Notes: a model not told the origin generated them from the sequence alone. A stretch of 64,000 bases of DNA from an uncultured Eubacteriales bacterium (GCA_934444645.1 CAKSCV010000001.1:62001-126000), one strand, 5' to 3'. Shown: positions 40,259 to 49,621, numbered from the stretch's first letter. Numbers and translations: made by a program.

Positions 40259-40957
40259 ATGGCTATCGGAAAATTCAGCCTTCTTATCAATATTCTCGGA
40301 AGGGAATTTGAAGAGGCGTATTTGGACTATTATCAAAAGAACGGCGTGAACGCGGTCTTTTCAAATCTGTGTCTTGGCACGGCAAGCAAGAGTATGCTCG
40401 ATTATCTCGGCTTGGAGCGCAACGAAAAGGTGATGCTTTCCTCACTTGTGTCATCCGCCACAGCACGCAAATTATTGCTCGGACTTGTCAACCGGATGGG
40501 GATTAACCTGCCCGGTACAGGCATTGCGATAACCGTTCCGGTAGGCAGTATTGCCGGAAATGCCAGTCTTATGTATCTTGCGGAGGGTCAAACCGCATCG
40601 AATGAGGTGAATGAAATGAATGAACAGAAAGAATATGCCTATGCTTTGATAACCGTTATTGCCGAAAAGGGCTGCTCGGATATGGTCATGGATGCGGCGC
40701 GCGCGGCAGGTGCCGGCGGCGGCACGGTGGTTCATGCTAAAGGCACGGCAACTGAATTTACCGCAAAGTTTTTCGGTGTTTCGATTGCCGCGGAAAAAGA
40801 AATGATCTATATCGTTACACGCCGGGCGGATAAAGATGCCATTATGCGAGCTGTCATTGAAAAGGCAGGACCGACCACCGATGCAAGAGCTGCTGTGTTT
40901 TCTCTGCCGGTGGAGGACGTTGTCGGTTTGTGCAGCGTCATGGAGCCGGAGGACTAA
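40259..40957 (+). CDS. PII-like regulatory protein, two-domain, partner of DUF1538
   Basis: A 232-residue soluble protein with two GlnB/PII-like ferredoxin-fold halves (about 5-110 and 122-232). The second half has the clearer pattern: YALITVIAEKGCSDMVMDAARAAGAGGGTVVHAKG, then a short T-loop-like stretch and EKEMIYIVTRR. No uridylylation tyrosine loop of classical GlnB is apparent. PII-like proteins bind nucleotides and gate transporters encoded next to them. It starts at ATG 40259 after GGAAAGGAA; the frame upstream overlaps the DUF1538 end. Confidence 0.78.
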   Translation: MAIGKFSLLINILGREFEEAYLDYYQKNGVNAVFSNLCLGTASKSMLDYLGLERNEKVMLSSLVSSATARKLLLGLVNRMGINLPGTGIAITVPVGSIAGNASLMYLAEGQTASNEVNEMNEQKEYAYALITVIAEKGCSDMVMDAARAAGAGGGTVVHAKGTATEFTAKFFGVSIAAEKEMIYIVTRRADKDAIMRAVIEKAGPTTDARAAVFSLPVEDVVGLCSVMEPED

Positions 40958-41013
40958 TGTCTGTCATATTAAGGCGGATGTAAAAAATTAAAATTCGCCT
41001 ATGGAGGATAAAT

Positions 41014-43074
41014 ATGAAAAAAATCGCAGCAACCGTCCTTGCCGTACTGTGTATCTTTGCGGCAATCGGAAATCCGTTTGGCACACAGACGGCGTTTGTC
41101 GCCTCTGCCGCCGCCAAACAAAACCCGGCTCTTGCCGAAGCACAAGCGAATGTCAAGGCTGCTATCGAGGCCATGACCATCACAAGCCACACCACCGCCG
41201 AGGACATCCTTGCCGTGGCCAGTGCCGTAACCGATATGCAGGTCAGCGTCGGCAAACCTTCGGTCTCTTTCCCGGCAACCAAAACCGAGCCGGGTCGTGC
41301 CACTGTCCGCGTAAAAATCGTCATGAATGCGAATAACAGCGTTATTTTCACCATGAATGTACGGATTGCGCCCGAAATGGGCTATTCCGACGCAAACCGC
41401 GTGGCGATGGCCTCGGATGCAATCGTCGCCTATATGCGGGACTTTACCGCGACCAACGATACCACGCTTGCGGATATCATCGCGGCCGCCAAAAATGCCA
41501 TTACGGACAGCGATATCACCATCGATGAAGCAAATTCCGAGGTTACCGCGATGATCAAAGCGACCGATGAAGCTCCGGGCAACATTTCCGTCGCACTGTG
41601 CGTGCGCTGCAACGGAGAGTACTTTATGTGCAACTTCGGCCGTCCGATCGCCGAGGTTTATACCGGAAACAAGAAGCTTTTGGATGAGGATTGGCGCAGC
41701 GTCAGCTCGGCGATGCACGCTGTGGTCGAACAATACGGCAACAGCACCACGCAAGAGCAGCTTATCGAAGCCGGAAAGGCCGCTGCAAAGAACGGTTCTA
41801 CCGTCGAATGGCAGAACGGCGTTACCAAAAAGATCGCTACCTTCGATGAAGACGGTCAGATTTTAGGCTATGTCAACGTCACTCTGAACGGCGAAACCAA
41901 AGAGCTTCGTTTTTCGGAAAAGCTCGATAAGCTGTATCGCAAACTGCCGACTGAAATTTCGGTTTCACGCGATGAGTGGGATATCCTCCGCTTTACCAAC
42001 GTCGAACGCTTCAAGCTCGGCAAAACGATTTATTCCACCACCCAAATCATGCAGGATACCTGCGATGTTCGTGAAAACGAATTGATCACATTGTATTCGC
42101 ATACGCGTCCGAACGGCGAAAAGTGCTTTACCGCTTTCCCGTCCGACTTCAAGTATACCACAGCCGGTGAAAACATCCAATCCTGCGCCGAGGGCGGCTA
42201 TATTCTGCCGCAGGCCGCTGTCGATAACTGGATGAACAGCCCCGGCCACTATGCCAATATCATGAACGACAGCTTCCAGTTTATGGGCGTCGGTTATACA
42301 AGACATAAGATGCTGCAAATGTTCGCCACAACCGGCAGTTCGGTTGTTTCGGTGACCACAAGCACCGGTTCCATGAGCTTTGCAAACGACGATGAAATGC
42401 AGAAAGCCTATTTCATTTTAACGCATCAAGACGGCACGACCTCCTATGCGCCCATCGATGTTAACAGCATGACCAAAAACGGCAACAGCTACACGGCTTC
42501 CTTCAAAAAGTGCGAAACGCCGGTCGTTTTGACGGTTGGCCAAACGATCACCGAGGACGCACCGCGCTTTGCGGATGTTCCGGCAGATGCCTATTATGCA
42601 GTCCCGGTCGCTTGGGCGGTTGATAAAAAAATCACGTCGGGCACGTCGCTCACCACCTTCTCGCCGGCGAACACCTGCACACGCGCCCATATTCTGACCT
42701 TCTTATGGCGTGCTGTCGGTTCGCCGAAGGATTCCTCCGGCAATCACTTCAACGATGTCTGCTCCAATGATTATTTCTATAACGCCGCCTTGTGGGCATA
42801 CGATATGGGTATGGCGGACGGAGAATCCTTTGAAGGCGACCTTGCCTGCACAAGAGCTGCAACCGTGACTTATCTGTGGCAGTGTGCCGGTTCTCCCGAA
42901 CCCGACGGTCAATGTGCCTTTGACGATGTTCCGGCAGACGCACCGTATGCCGAAGCCGTTGCTTGGGCAGTCGAAAACAACATTACCACCGGTACCTCCG
43001 CAACCACCTTCTCGCCGAATATGGTCTGCGACCGCGGTCAGATCGTGACCTTCTTACACAGAGCTTTGAAATAA
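41014..43074 (+). CDS. Secreted CAP-domain protein with three C-terminal SLH domains
   Basis: A 686-residue surface protein. A signal peptide (about 1-31) is followed by about 270 residues of unassigned alpha/beta sequence. A CAP (SCP/PR1) domain spans about 320-450, with SHTRPNG, AGENI and WMNSPGHYANIMN motifs. Three SLH segments (about 518-686) end the protein, each with the FADVPADAYYAVPVAWAV-like opening and TFSPN/TCTRA-like turn. SLH domains would hold it on the cell-wall polymer. CAP domains in bacteria are poorly understood; lipid, sterol or peptide binding has been reported. ATG follows GGAGG, and a terminator follows the gene. Confidence 0.9.
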   Translation: MKKIAATVLAVLCIFAAIGNPFGTQTAFVASAAAKQNPALAEAQANVKAAIEAMTITSHTTAEDILAVASAVTDMQVSVGKPSVSFPATKTEPGRATVRVKIVMNANNSVIFTMNVRIAPEMGYSDANRVAMASDAIVAYMRDFTATNDTTLADIIAAAKNAITDSDITIDEANSEVTAMIKATDEAPGNISVALCVRCNGEYFMCNFGRPIAEVYTGNKKLLDEDWRSVSSAMHAVVEQYGNSTTQEQLIEAGKAAAKNGSTVEWQNGVTKKIATFDEDGQILGYVNVTLNGETKELRFSEKLDKLYRKLPTEISVSRDEWDILRFTNVERFKLGKTIYSTTQIMQDTCDVRENELITLYSHTRPNGEKCFTAFPSDFKYTTAGENIQSCAEGGYILPQAAVDNWMNSPGHYANIMNDSFQFMGVGYTRHKMLQMFATTGSSVVSVTTSTGSMSFANDDEMQKAYFILTHQDGTTSYAPIDVNSMTKNGNSYTASFKKCETPVVLTVGQTITEDAPRFADVPADAYYAVPVAWAVDKKITSGTSLTTFSPANTCTRAHILTFLWRAVGSPKDSSGNHFNDVCSNDYFYNAALWAYDMGMADGESFEGDLACTRAATVTYLWQCAGSPEPDGQCAFDDVPADAPYAEAVAWAVENNITTGTSATTFSPNMVCDRGQIVTFLHRALK

Positions 43075-43090
43075 GGCAAAAATTAAACGA

Positions 43091-43126
43091 CCGCCTGCAA
43101 GAAGCAACACTTGCAGGCGGCTTTTC
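43091..43126 (+). terminator. Terminator of the CAP-SLH gene
   Basis: A perfect 11-bp stem (CCGCCTGCAAG/CTTGCAGGCGG) with an 8-base loop and CTTTTCTG tail, 16 bases after the stop codon. Confidence 0.82.
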
Positions 43127-43143
43127 TGCGTTTTGACGCAGCG

Positions 43144-44265
43144 TCAGGAAAGACTTACTTTTACAATACGCATGGATTCGTTTGTGCGCGGTATCCCGTT
43201 TTGCGCGGCAGCTTCATCGTAAGAATACGACCAATAAGAACAGAGCAAGGCATTGTCGCGCGTTTCGAGCATCGCCGGATAACAGAAGTTGCCCTCCGGG
43301 TCGTCTTCAAGGCTGTATAAGGCACCCCAGCTTTTTCCGTTATCCGCAGAGCTTCTGAGTACCAACGGCGTGCGCCCGGTCGAGGGAAGGTGCTTGCAGC
43401 CGTTGTAATGCGGAATCGGATTATAGGCAGCCCATAGGGTATCGTCGGAAGCACGGTACATTTCAAGCGGCGAACGCGGCGCGGTGAACTCGGACGGTTC
43501 CGGCGGCGTGAACGTGTTCATACCGTCAAAGGAAAAACATTCATATTGATAGCAAAGCGTTGTCCGCGCCCAAAGCCGGATGATATTACCCGGCAGCTCG
43601 AGAATTCCCGGCTCTTCCATGCCGTAGGTCTGTGCGAGACGTCCGGAAAGATGAATACGTGCCTTTGTGGCTGTAAACGTTTCGCCGTCGTCCTCGGAAA
43701 CAAAACAAACCGGTACGGCGCAGCGATCGGCTTCAAAACAGCTTTTGTTTTCCTCTATGCTGACAGAACAATTGTATTTGGCTGCAGCCACGGCAATTCT
43801 TCCGTCGGAAAGGCGGATAAAGCGGTCGTTGTTGAACACATAAAATGCGCGCTGTACGTTTTTTGCGCCGCATTTGGAAGTTGTGAAGTGGATGCCGTCA
43901 TCGGAAATCGCACGCCCAAGCCAGCTTGAGCCGTCGCTGTCGTTTTTGATAATGAAAAAGAAACAGCTTCTGCCGTCTGTCAGAGTCATGCCGGATACGC
44001 TCATGACATTGTTCACGCCGAAATCGGCGGCACGGGCAATGATCACCGGTTCGCTCCAGTGTTCGCCTTCGTCCTCGGAACGTATCATCGCGATGTCACA
44101 CGGAGAATTGTCGTGGGAGAAAGCGGTATTGTAGTGGCTGTATGCAAATAGTATGGCTCCGTCCGGTGCGCGAAGAAAGGAGCCTTCACTGTTGCGTCCG
44201 GATTCGGGAGTGCTTGGAAGATTGTATACAAGACGGTGGTTTAAGGGCGTTTTGTTTGTACTCAT
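43144..44265 (-). CDS. Sialidase-superfamily (BNR/Asp-box) glycosidase-like protein
   Basis: A 373-residue six-bladed propeller protein. Asp-box repeats S-x-D-x-G-x-x-W are seen as SEDEGEHW, SEDDGETF and SADNGKSW. The chain starts RNSEGSFLRAPDGAILFAYSHY, typical of bacterial exo-sialidase-like families. No signal peptide is present, so it is probably cytoplasmic. ATG 44265 follows AGAAAGGA; the frame runs to 44295 without a better site. It is the last gene of a PnuC-like/esterase/sialidase-like operon controlled by a divergent AraC regulator. Similar folds occur in non-sialidase hydrolases, so the substrate is open. Confidence 0.8.
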   Translation of the reverse strand: MSTNKTPLNHRLVYNLPSTPESGRNSEGSFLRAPDGAILFAYSHYNTAFSHDNSPCDIAMIRSEDEGEHWSEPVIIARAADFGVNNVMSVSGMTLTDGRSCFFFIIKNDSDGSSWLGRAISDDGIHFTTSKCGAKNVQRAFYVFNNDRFIRLSDGRIAVAAAKYNCSVSIEENKSCFEADRCAVPVCFVSEDDGETFTATKARIHLSGRLAQTYGMEEPGILELPGNIIRLWARTTLCYQYECFSFDGMNTFTPPEPSEFTAPRSPLEMYRASDDTLWAAYNPIPHYNGCKHLPSTGRTPLVLRSSADNGKSWGALYSLEDDPEGNFCYPAMLETRDNALLCSYWSYSYDEAAAQNGIPRTNESMRIVKVSLS

Positions 44266-44284
44266 GGAAAACGGTCCTTTCTGT

Positions 44285-45472
44285 TTATTGTTCAAAGCAT
44301 TTCTTCAAAAAACGGATCGATGGTTCTTCGCGGAAAGAGTGGTCCGGGGCATCCACGTAGCAGTGTTCAAAATAGGCTTCTTCCGAAAGACCGTATTTCG
44401 GCAAAGCTCCGAGATGCGTGCGCTTGGCAACCTCCGCGTATTTGGGATATTCGCTAATCTGCAAGCGGTCGGGAACACCGGCAAGCGCATAGCCGTGCCG
44501 AACCGTGTCAAGATAACAATCCGCACCGCCTTCATTGCAGGCAAGAGGTTTCGGCGCGAGTGCCGCGAGAAGGTCTTGGTGTGAAAACCATTTCCAAAGT
44601 CCCGGAATTTCGTGCCAGTTTCCGGTGTTTTGGGTCATGCCGTTTTCGGGTTCCTCCGTAATCGACATATACCGTTCTCTGGGATCGCATACAAAATCGT
44701 TGAAAACCACCGCTTTTACATCCTCCGAAAGCAGTCCGAGAAAGAGTGCCGGCAGAGAACCTAAGGAATGCGACGACACGGCAATGCGGTCTCTGTCAAC
44801 AAACGGCAGTGTTTTCATAAAACGAATTCCGCAAAGCTTTTGAAACACCGAAATTCCGGCATAGCACAAGCCGGATTGAATGTATCCGAAACACATTTGC
44901 GAGCGTGAATAGCACCCGTAATCGCCTTCACGTTCGATATCGAGCGCACATTCCGCTGTTTCGGGATTGTCAAAAGCCAAAGCCACCATTCCGTTTTGTG
45001 CCATATATTTTGCCATTCGGTTGCGTTCCGGATATTTTTCAAACCGGCAGGTCGGCCGGTCGAGAAGCGGTTCACCGGATAGGAATTCTTTGCTGTGAAT
45101 GGAACCGGGAATACAGATAACGCCCGGCGCCGGATGTGCCGCGTCCACTCCGTCCGGAATCAGCATGAGAAACGGAACGACGCTGACGGAATCGGGATAC
45201 AGCTCCCATTTTTCGACCGCATATCCGTCGCGCTGCACACGGGAAAGCCGAACCGGTGCAGGCTGTTCGGTAAAGTCCGGCAGCAGCAGTAATTCACGGA
45301 TCTTCTCACAGACGTTCTTTTTCCAAACCGCAAATTCTGTGGACGCGATCGTTTCCGGCAGCGCAAGAAGCGGCTTTGTGCGCCGCATCTGTTCCATGTG
45401 AGCGGCAAGTGAAGAAGTCAGGCGTCCGTCCGGACGTTGGGACTTAAAATGTGTGTTATACGAAAGCTTCAT
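44285..45472 (-). CDS. Alpha/beta-hydrolase, acetyl-xylan-esterase-like
   Basis: A 395-residue alpha/beta-hydrolase. The nucleophile is probably the serine in SSHSLGS (a G-x-S-x-G variant with Ser replacing the first Gly), the acid residue lies near the NEGGADCYLD stretch, and the histidine is in VDAPDHSFR close to the C-terminus. Such proteins of the AXE/DLH-like type remove acetyl or other ester groups from glycans. No signal peptide is visible. ATG 45472 has AAAGGTGA at normal distance; ATG 45478 is too close to it. The start overlaps the end of the PnuC-like gene, indicating coupling. Confidence 0.72.
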   Translation of the reverse strand: MKLSYNTHFKSQRPDGRLTSSLAAHMEQMRRTKPLLALPETIASTEFAVWKKNVCEKIRELLLLPDFTEQPAPVRLSRVQRDGYAVEKWELYPDSVSVVPFLMLIPDGVDAAHPAPGVICIPGSIHSKEFLSGEPLLDRPTCRFEKYPERNRMAKYMAQNGMVALAFDNPETAECALDIEREGDYGCYSRSQMCFGYIQSGLCYAGISVFQKLCGIRFMKTLPFVDRDRIAVSSHSLGSLPALFLGLLSEDVKAVVFNDFVCDPRERYMSITEEPENGMTQNTGNWHEIPGLWKWFSHQDLLAALAPKPLACNEGGADCYLDTVRHGYALAGVPDRLQISEYPKYAEVAKRTHLGALPKYGLSEEAYFEHCYVDAPDHSFREEPSIRFLKKCFEQ

Positions 45473-46160
45473 GCTCATTCACCTTTCTTTCGGACGCTTT
45501 TTGTTTCTTATATAAAGCAATAACCTTTTTAAGAGCCATAAACTGGCATACCATGGAGAAAAGCGTATACAGCAGATACGTAATCTGTGCCGGATTCTCT
45601 TTCATCATCGAAAGGTATAGGCCGATGCTGATGAATTGGGTTAGGATCATCAAAGGCACGTATTCGATGAACGCAAGCATCGTCAGAATCGACACCAGAA
45701 TTCCGAGTAAGGAGGAAGAAATATCAAAGAACCGATAGGCGGAGCCGGTGGCGGAAAGAACTGCATATACTGCCGTCCAAACGGCGATAAACACAAGCGT
45801 CATGCCAATCCGCTGCCGCCCCTTCAGGGCGCGGAAAATTGTAGCTTTTCCCGAAGGATGCTTGCTCCAAAGAAAATAGGTGGCAAGTTGGATGGTAAAT
45901 GAAAACAGAATCGCATAAAGCGCGGAAGCATATAAACGGAAATGCCAATAAACGATCGCATATAAGATCGCATTTCCCGCACCGATGAGGTAAGCCGCGC
46001 GGTTTACACGCGCTTGGAGAAGGGAAATAACCAATGAGATGTATAAGGGGAGGATGTGCAAGAGCGGCTGCTTGTACAGAATGCCGCTTACCGTAATGCA
46101 GACGGCTGTTACAGCAAGCAATACTAAAGAAAGAACAGTGGAATTTAAGATGCGTTTCAT
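45456..46160 (-). CDS. PnuC-like membrane transporter
   Basis: A 234-residue integral membrane protein with about seven segments. The pattern around AAYLIGAGNAILYAIVYWHFRLYASALYAILFSF and FFDISSSLLGILVSILTMLAFIEYVPL matches PnuC vitamin transporters, which carry nicotinamide riboside or related nucleosides by facilitated diffusion. Finding it at the head of an operon with an esterase and a sialidase-like protein is unusual, so the substrate may be a glycan-derived compound instead (inference). It starts at ATG 46160 after GAGGC. Confidence 0.62.
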   Translation of the reverse strand: MKRILNSTVLSLVLLAVTAVCITVSGILYKQPLLHILPLYISLVISLLQARVNRAAYLIGAGNAILYAIVYWHFRLYASALYAILFSFTIQLATYFLWSKHPSGKATIFRALKGRQRIGMTLVFIAVWTAVYAVLSATGSAYRFFDISSSLLGILVSILTMLAFIEYVPLMILTQFISIGLYLSMMKENPAQITYLLYTLFSMVCQFMALKKVIALYKKQKASERKVNEHEAFV

Positions 46161-46213
46161 GCGAATTTGCCTCGTTAAAGTTGTATATGGTCACTGTTTG
46201 ACGGACCATACAC

Positions 46214-46242
46214 AGTATAGCATGAATTTTTTTACGCGGCAA
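46214..46242 (-). promoter_or_regulatory. Promoter of the PnuC-like/esterase/sialidase-like operon
   Basis: On the minus strand TTGCCG (46237-46242) and TATACT (46214-46219) are 17 bases apart. Confidence 0.68.
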
Positions 46243-46293
46243 TTGCTTAAACCGACGTTTTCAAGAAAAAATGTCGCCTATAGCGAATCTTGC

Positions 46294-46322
46294 TTGACAA
46301 CGGCAGCACTTTCTTTTATAAT
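46294..46322 (+). promoter_or_regulatory. Promoter of the AraC regulator at 46403
   Basis: TTGACA (46294-46299) and TATAAT (46317-46322) with a 17-base spacer. Confidence 0.85.
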
Positions 46323-46402
46323 ACTGGTAGACGGTTTTCTTTACACGGTGAGCTGAATCGAAAAATGCAAACAACGAAATTATGAAAAAAGAGAAGGACT
46401 GT

Positions 46403-47320
46403 ATGAATCTGAATCCATTGCTTCCATTACCGGAACAACGGCTGTTTGCTGTTACGGTCGAAAACGTTACCGTCGAGTTCCTTGCGGAACAGACGGGCGC
46501 GGAAACCGAGCAAATCACGTCGATTACACGGCACGATCATGCCTATATCGAATTGTTTGCCTGCACCTCCGGCAGCGTCGTCATCGACACCGAGAACGGC
46601 GAAACGTTGCTTGGCGCAGGCGACGTCGCTATCATCCCGGCACATTTCCGGCATATCCTGATCGATTCCGAGAGCTATGGTACATGCGGCGTTGTGGGCA
46701 TCACGTTTGTACATCGTTACGCACAGAGCTGCACGGATCTGTATGCTGTTTTTCACGCACTATCCGGAAATAACAGCTTGGAGCGTATCGAAAACTGTCC
46801 GGATCTGTGCGACGCGGTTGTTGCCTTGGCAAATGCTTCCGCAGAAACCGGGTCATGTCTGCCGGCTCTCCGGTTAGTGCTTTTGCTTGCGGAAGCGGCA
46901 GAACAGAAATCGAAGCCGGATCGTCCTGCCACAGCGGAGATTCTTTGCAGCGGCGGAGACATCGATCGGATATCACGGCTGGACTATCTGATAAATTCGT
47001 GCTTCATGCGCGAGCTTACCGCAAAATATGTCGCCGAAAGCCTGTTTATCAGCGAACGGCAGCTGATGCGGATCACGCGAAAACGTTATGGAACTACCTT
47101 CCGGCAGACACTGCAGAATAAGCGATTGGACGTTGCGGCAAAGCTGCTTTGCGAGACCGATGATTCGGCTGCGGAAATCAGCAGGAAAGTCGGTTTTCAA
47201 TCCGTTTCGCATTTTTACCGGGCTTTCGGAAAATGTTTCGGATTGACGCCAAATGCGTACAGAATCCATTCTTCGAAAACGGTAACCCCATCTTTTTCGG
47301 ATAATTCGGATAAAACATAA
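46403..47320 (+). CDS. AraC-family transcriptional regulator
   Basis: A 305-residue regulator. The N-terminal cupin domain (HDHAYIELFACTSGSVVIDTENGETLLGAGDVAIIPAHFRH) would sense the inducer. The C-terminal AraC DNA-binding domain has LTAKYVAESLFISERQLMRI and AAEISRKVGFQSVSHFYRAF, ending LTPNAYR. ATG 46403 follows GAGAAGGACT; ATG 46382 has no ribosome site. It diverges from the PnuC-like/esterase/sialidase-like operon and probably controls it. A hairpin terminator follows directly. Confidence 0.88.
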   Translation: MNLNPLLPLPEQRLFAVTVENVTVEFLAEQTGAETEQITSITRHDHAYIELFACTSGSVVIDTENGETLLGAGDVAIIPAHFRHILIDSESYGTCGVVGITFVHRYAQSCTDLYAVFHALSGNNSLERIENCPDLCDAVVALANASAETGSCLPALRLVLLLAEAAEQKSKPDRPATAEILCSGGDIDRISRLDYLINSCFMRELTAKYVAESLFISERQLMRITRKRYGTTFRQTLQNKRLDVAAKLLCETDDSAAEISRKVGFQSVSHFYRAFGKCFGLTPNAYRIHSSKTVTPSFSDNSDKT

Positions 47321-47364
47321 AAAGTGACTTTATGCCACATGGAAGCGGATAAGGTCACTTTTTT
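47321..47364 (+). terminator. Terminator after the AraC gene at 46403
   Basis: A long stem (AAAGTGACTTTAT pairing with ATAAGGTCACTTT) with T6 tail starts at the stop codon. Confidence 0.8.
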
Positions 47365-47433
47365 GTCAACCGTGTGCCGTTTTTGCTTCAGGGCGGCTTC
47401 CCGAACCGGCTTTCAACGGAGGTTTCGCCGGTA

Positions 47434-49110
47434 TCATCCGACTTTTTTGGCAAATACTTTTCGAAACACCTTTCCGACTACCGGCGCTTTGGTGAGCTGC
47501 TCGGGTGTATACACGCGGAAAGCAAGCAGCAGTATACCGTAAATCACAGCTGAAAGCACGACCGATACAAATATGGCAATAAAGTTGGAGTGTATGAGCG
47601 CGTAGATACCCTTGTAGCCGAAATAGGTCACAACGCCCATGAGAAGCGTCGCGGCAAAGGGCTTTACGAGAATGTTCCGAAAGGAAATCGGCACCTTGAT
47701 GCTCCGTAATAAGCTGGTAAATTCGATGGCAAACACCGTCGATTGGCAAAGAATCGAACCCATGGTCGCACCGTAAATATTGATTTGCGGAATGCGGATA
47801 AGAAGCGTGTTGGCCGTGAATTTGACGATACAGCCGCATAACAGCGCTAATGCCGGAATATGGACCTTACCCATGCCTTGAAGCGAACCGGTGATGGTTT
47901 GGTTGAGCGCCATGAAAATGAGGCTGATCGAACTGAGCTGCAACAATTCATAGCCGAGCGGCGCATTGGGGTAGAGCAGCCGGTAAATCGGTCCGGCAAG
48001 CAGAATGTAACCGACCGCGCATGGCAAAATGAGTACGACCGACGTTAAAAACGAGGAATGGATATAAGACGCGGCTTTTTTGTTTTCGCCGGAAACCAAG
48101 CATTTTGCGATACTCGGCACAAGAACCGTCGCAAACGCCACATTCATGGCGATCGGCAGATTGATGAGCGTATCGCTTTTGGATAGCATACCGGCAAGCC
48201 GCACGGCTTCAGCATTTAATTCGGCGGCTGTGGGAGTGGCAATCGCTTCCACGCTGCCGTGTGCCGGAATGCCGCCGGCAAACGCCCGTTCAATGCCGCG
48301 TGTAATGGTGGCGGTATCGACCATGCGGTTGATCGCCGAAATGACCGAACAAAGAGAAATCGGCACGGCAAGAGCCAAAATTTTCTTGGCTGTCGGGAAG
48401 AAGTCTTTTTTGATACCGCATGCTTGCGCTGCCGGGAGAGTGCTTTTTCTGCGCAGATAAGCGAATGCTAAGTACAGCGCACCGCAGACGGTCGCCACGG
48501 TGGTGGCGGAATTGGCATAGGCGGACATGATTTCGGGTGCCATGCCGACAGCCGCCAAAACAAACACGATGGTGAGCGTCGATTTGAAAGCCTGCTCGAT
48601 GACCTGTGACGCACTCATGACCTTCATTTGGTTGGTGCCGGAAAAATAGCCGCGAAACACGCTGGATATGCATACAAAGAAAATCGACGGTGCCAAAGCG
48701 GCAAGCGTGTAGCCGGCTCCGTCAAGATGCAGAACGTAATGTGCGATCGGATCGGCGAGCAAAAACAACGCTGCGGAAAGCACCGCACCGATTCCGGCAA
48801 AAATGCATAACGCCGTGCGGAAGATTTTGCGTGCGCCGCCGTAATCGGAGAGCGCCGTTTTTTCAGATATCAGCTTTGCAATCGCATTCGGAATCCCGAC
48901 CGATGAAATGGCAAGTAACAGAATATAGACCTGATAGCCTGCGGAATAAAAGCCGTTTCCGGCATCGCCGAAGCCGTCGATGTTGGTGATGACCATGCGG
49001 TAAAGCATACCGAGCACCTTGACAGCGACCTGTGCTATAAGAATGAGCAGAACGTTGGAAGCAAAGGATTTTTGCTTGGGCTTTTGCGGCGTGTTGCCGG
49101 TGTTTGTCAT
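47434..49110 (-). CDS. SpoVB/MurJ-like polysaccharide flippase (MOP superfamily)
   Basis: A 558-residue protein with about 14 hydrophobic segments. The pattern SNVLLILIAQVAVKVLGMLYRMVITNI at the start, GNGFYSAGYQVYILLLAISSVGIPNAIAKLI and SIFFVCISSVFRGYFSGTNQM are typical of the SpoVB/stage V family of lipid-linked oligosaccharide flippases. Members move cell-wall or spore-cortex precursors across the membrane. ATG 49110 follows GGAG with a nine-base spacer; the frame to 49203 reads into the remnant gene upstream and is not part of this protein. Role in cortex or envelope synthesis is inferred from family. Confidence 0.85.
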   Translation of the reverse strand: MTNTGNTPQKPKQKSFASNVLLILIAQVAVKVLGMLYRMVITNIDGFGDAGNGFYSAGYQVYILLLAISSVGIPNAIAKLISEKTALSDYGGARKIFRTALCIFAGIGAVLSAALFLLADPIAHYVLHLDGAGYTLAALAPSIFFVCISSVFRGYFSGTNQMKVMSASQVIEQAFKSTLTIVFVLAAVGMAPEIMSAYANSATTVATVCGALYLAFAYLRRKSTLPAAQACGIKKDFFPTAKKILALAVPISLCSVISAINRMVDTATITRGIERAFAGGIPAHGSVEAIATPTAAELNAEAVRLAGMLSKSDTLINLPIAMNVAFATVLVPSIAKCLVSGENKKAASYIHSSFLTSVVLILPCAVGYILLAGPIYRLLYPNAPLGYELLQLSSISLIFMALNQTITGSLQGMGKVHIPALALLCGCIVKFTANTLLIRIPQINIYGATMGSILCQSTVFAIEFTSLLRSIKVPISFRNILVKPFAATLLMGVVTYFGYKGIYALIHSNFIAIFVSVVLSAVIYGILLLAFRVYTPEQLTKAPVVGKVFRKVFAKKVG

Positions 49111-49121
49111 AATTTTCATCT

Positions 49122-49421
49122 CCGAATATTCACAAAAATCAGTCCGCACCGCCGCAGGCAGATTACGCTTGGCGGCAAGCGAAAGAACCGTGAGCTTTGC
49201 CACGGGTCGGGTCGTGCGGGCAAGGGCACGCGGCTGCAGTCGGACTTTTTGGTTCCCGAATGCCGCGTCATAATAATCGTATCAAGGGCGTCTGCCTTTT
49301 CGTCATCCTCCGAAAAAGCGACACTTGCTTGTCCCATGACGGCTTTATAGCGCATGGTCACATTTTTGTCCGGAATACATTCCATTTCCAAAGGAATATC
49401 CCATTTCTTTCCTTTCGGCAA
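49122..49421 (-). pseudogene. Truncated, frameshifted PPOX-family flavoprotein remnant
   Basis: The frame from 49421 encodes NVTMRYKAVMGQASVAFSED...ALDTIIMTRHSG, which matches the middle of pyridoxamine-5'-phosphate-oxidase-like (Nim-type) flavoproteins. After about 49262 homology continues in another frame as ALARTTRPVAKLTVLSLAAKRNLPAA, the usual C-terminus. The first 60 or so residues of the family are missing, as the fragment begins right after a promoter. It is therefore 5'-truncated and carries one frameshift. A sequencing error could explain the shift but not the missing N-terminus. Confidence 0.55.
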
Positions 49422-49429
49422 TTATTGTC

Positions 49430-49458
49430 AGTATAGCATAGTTTACGCATTTTTGCAA
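49430..49458 (-). promoter_or_regulatory. Promoter before the PPOX remnant and flippase
   Basis: On the minus strand TTGCAA (49453-49458) and TATACT (49430-49435) are 17 bases apart. Transcription would start almost at the remnant's first codons and could now serve the flippase gene. Between 49459 and 49621 nothing else is seen. Confidence 0.55.
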
Positions 49459-49621
49459 GGGATATAATGTGAATTCGGTTTTGCTAAAACAAAAAAGGCT
49501 TTCGGCTAAGCTCTTAAACGTATCGAAAACAGGTGTTCCGGTATTTGGAAAGAAAACGGTTAAAGCAGTATTTGCTGCCTGCCTCACACACGAAAGTTTA
49601 CAGGAAAAGCGCAAATATCCC

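Noticed and set aside
40938..41754. Minus-strand frames opposite the CAP-SLH gene start
   Set aside because: Antisense shadows of a gene with clear signal peptide and domain motifs.
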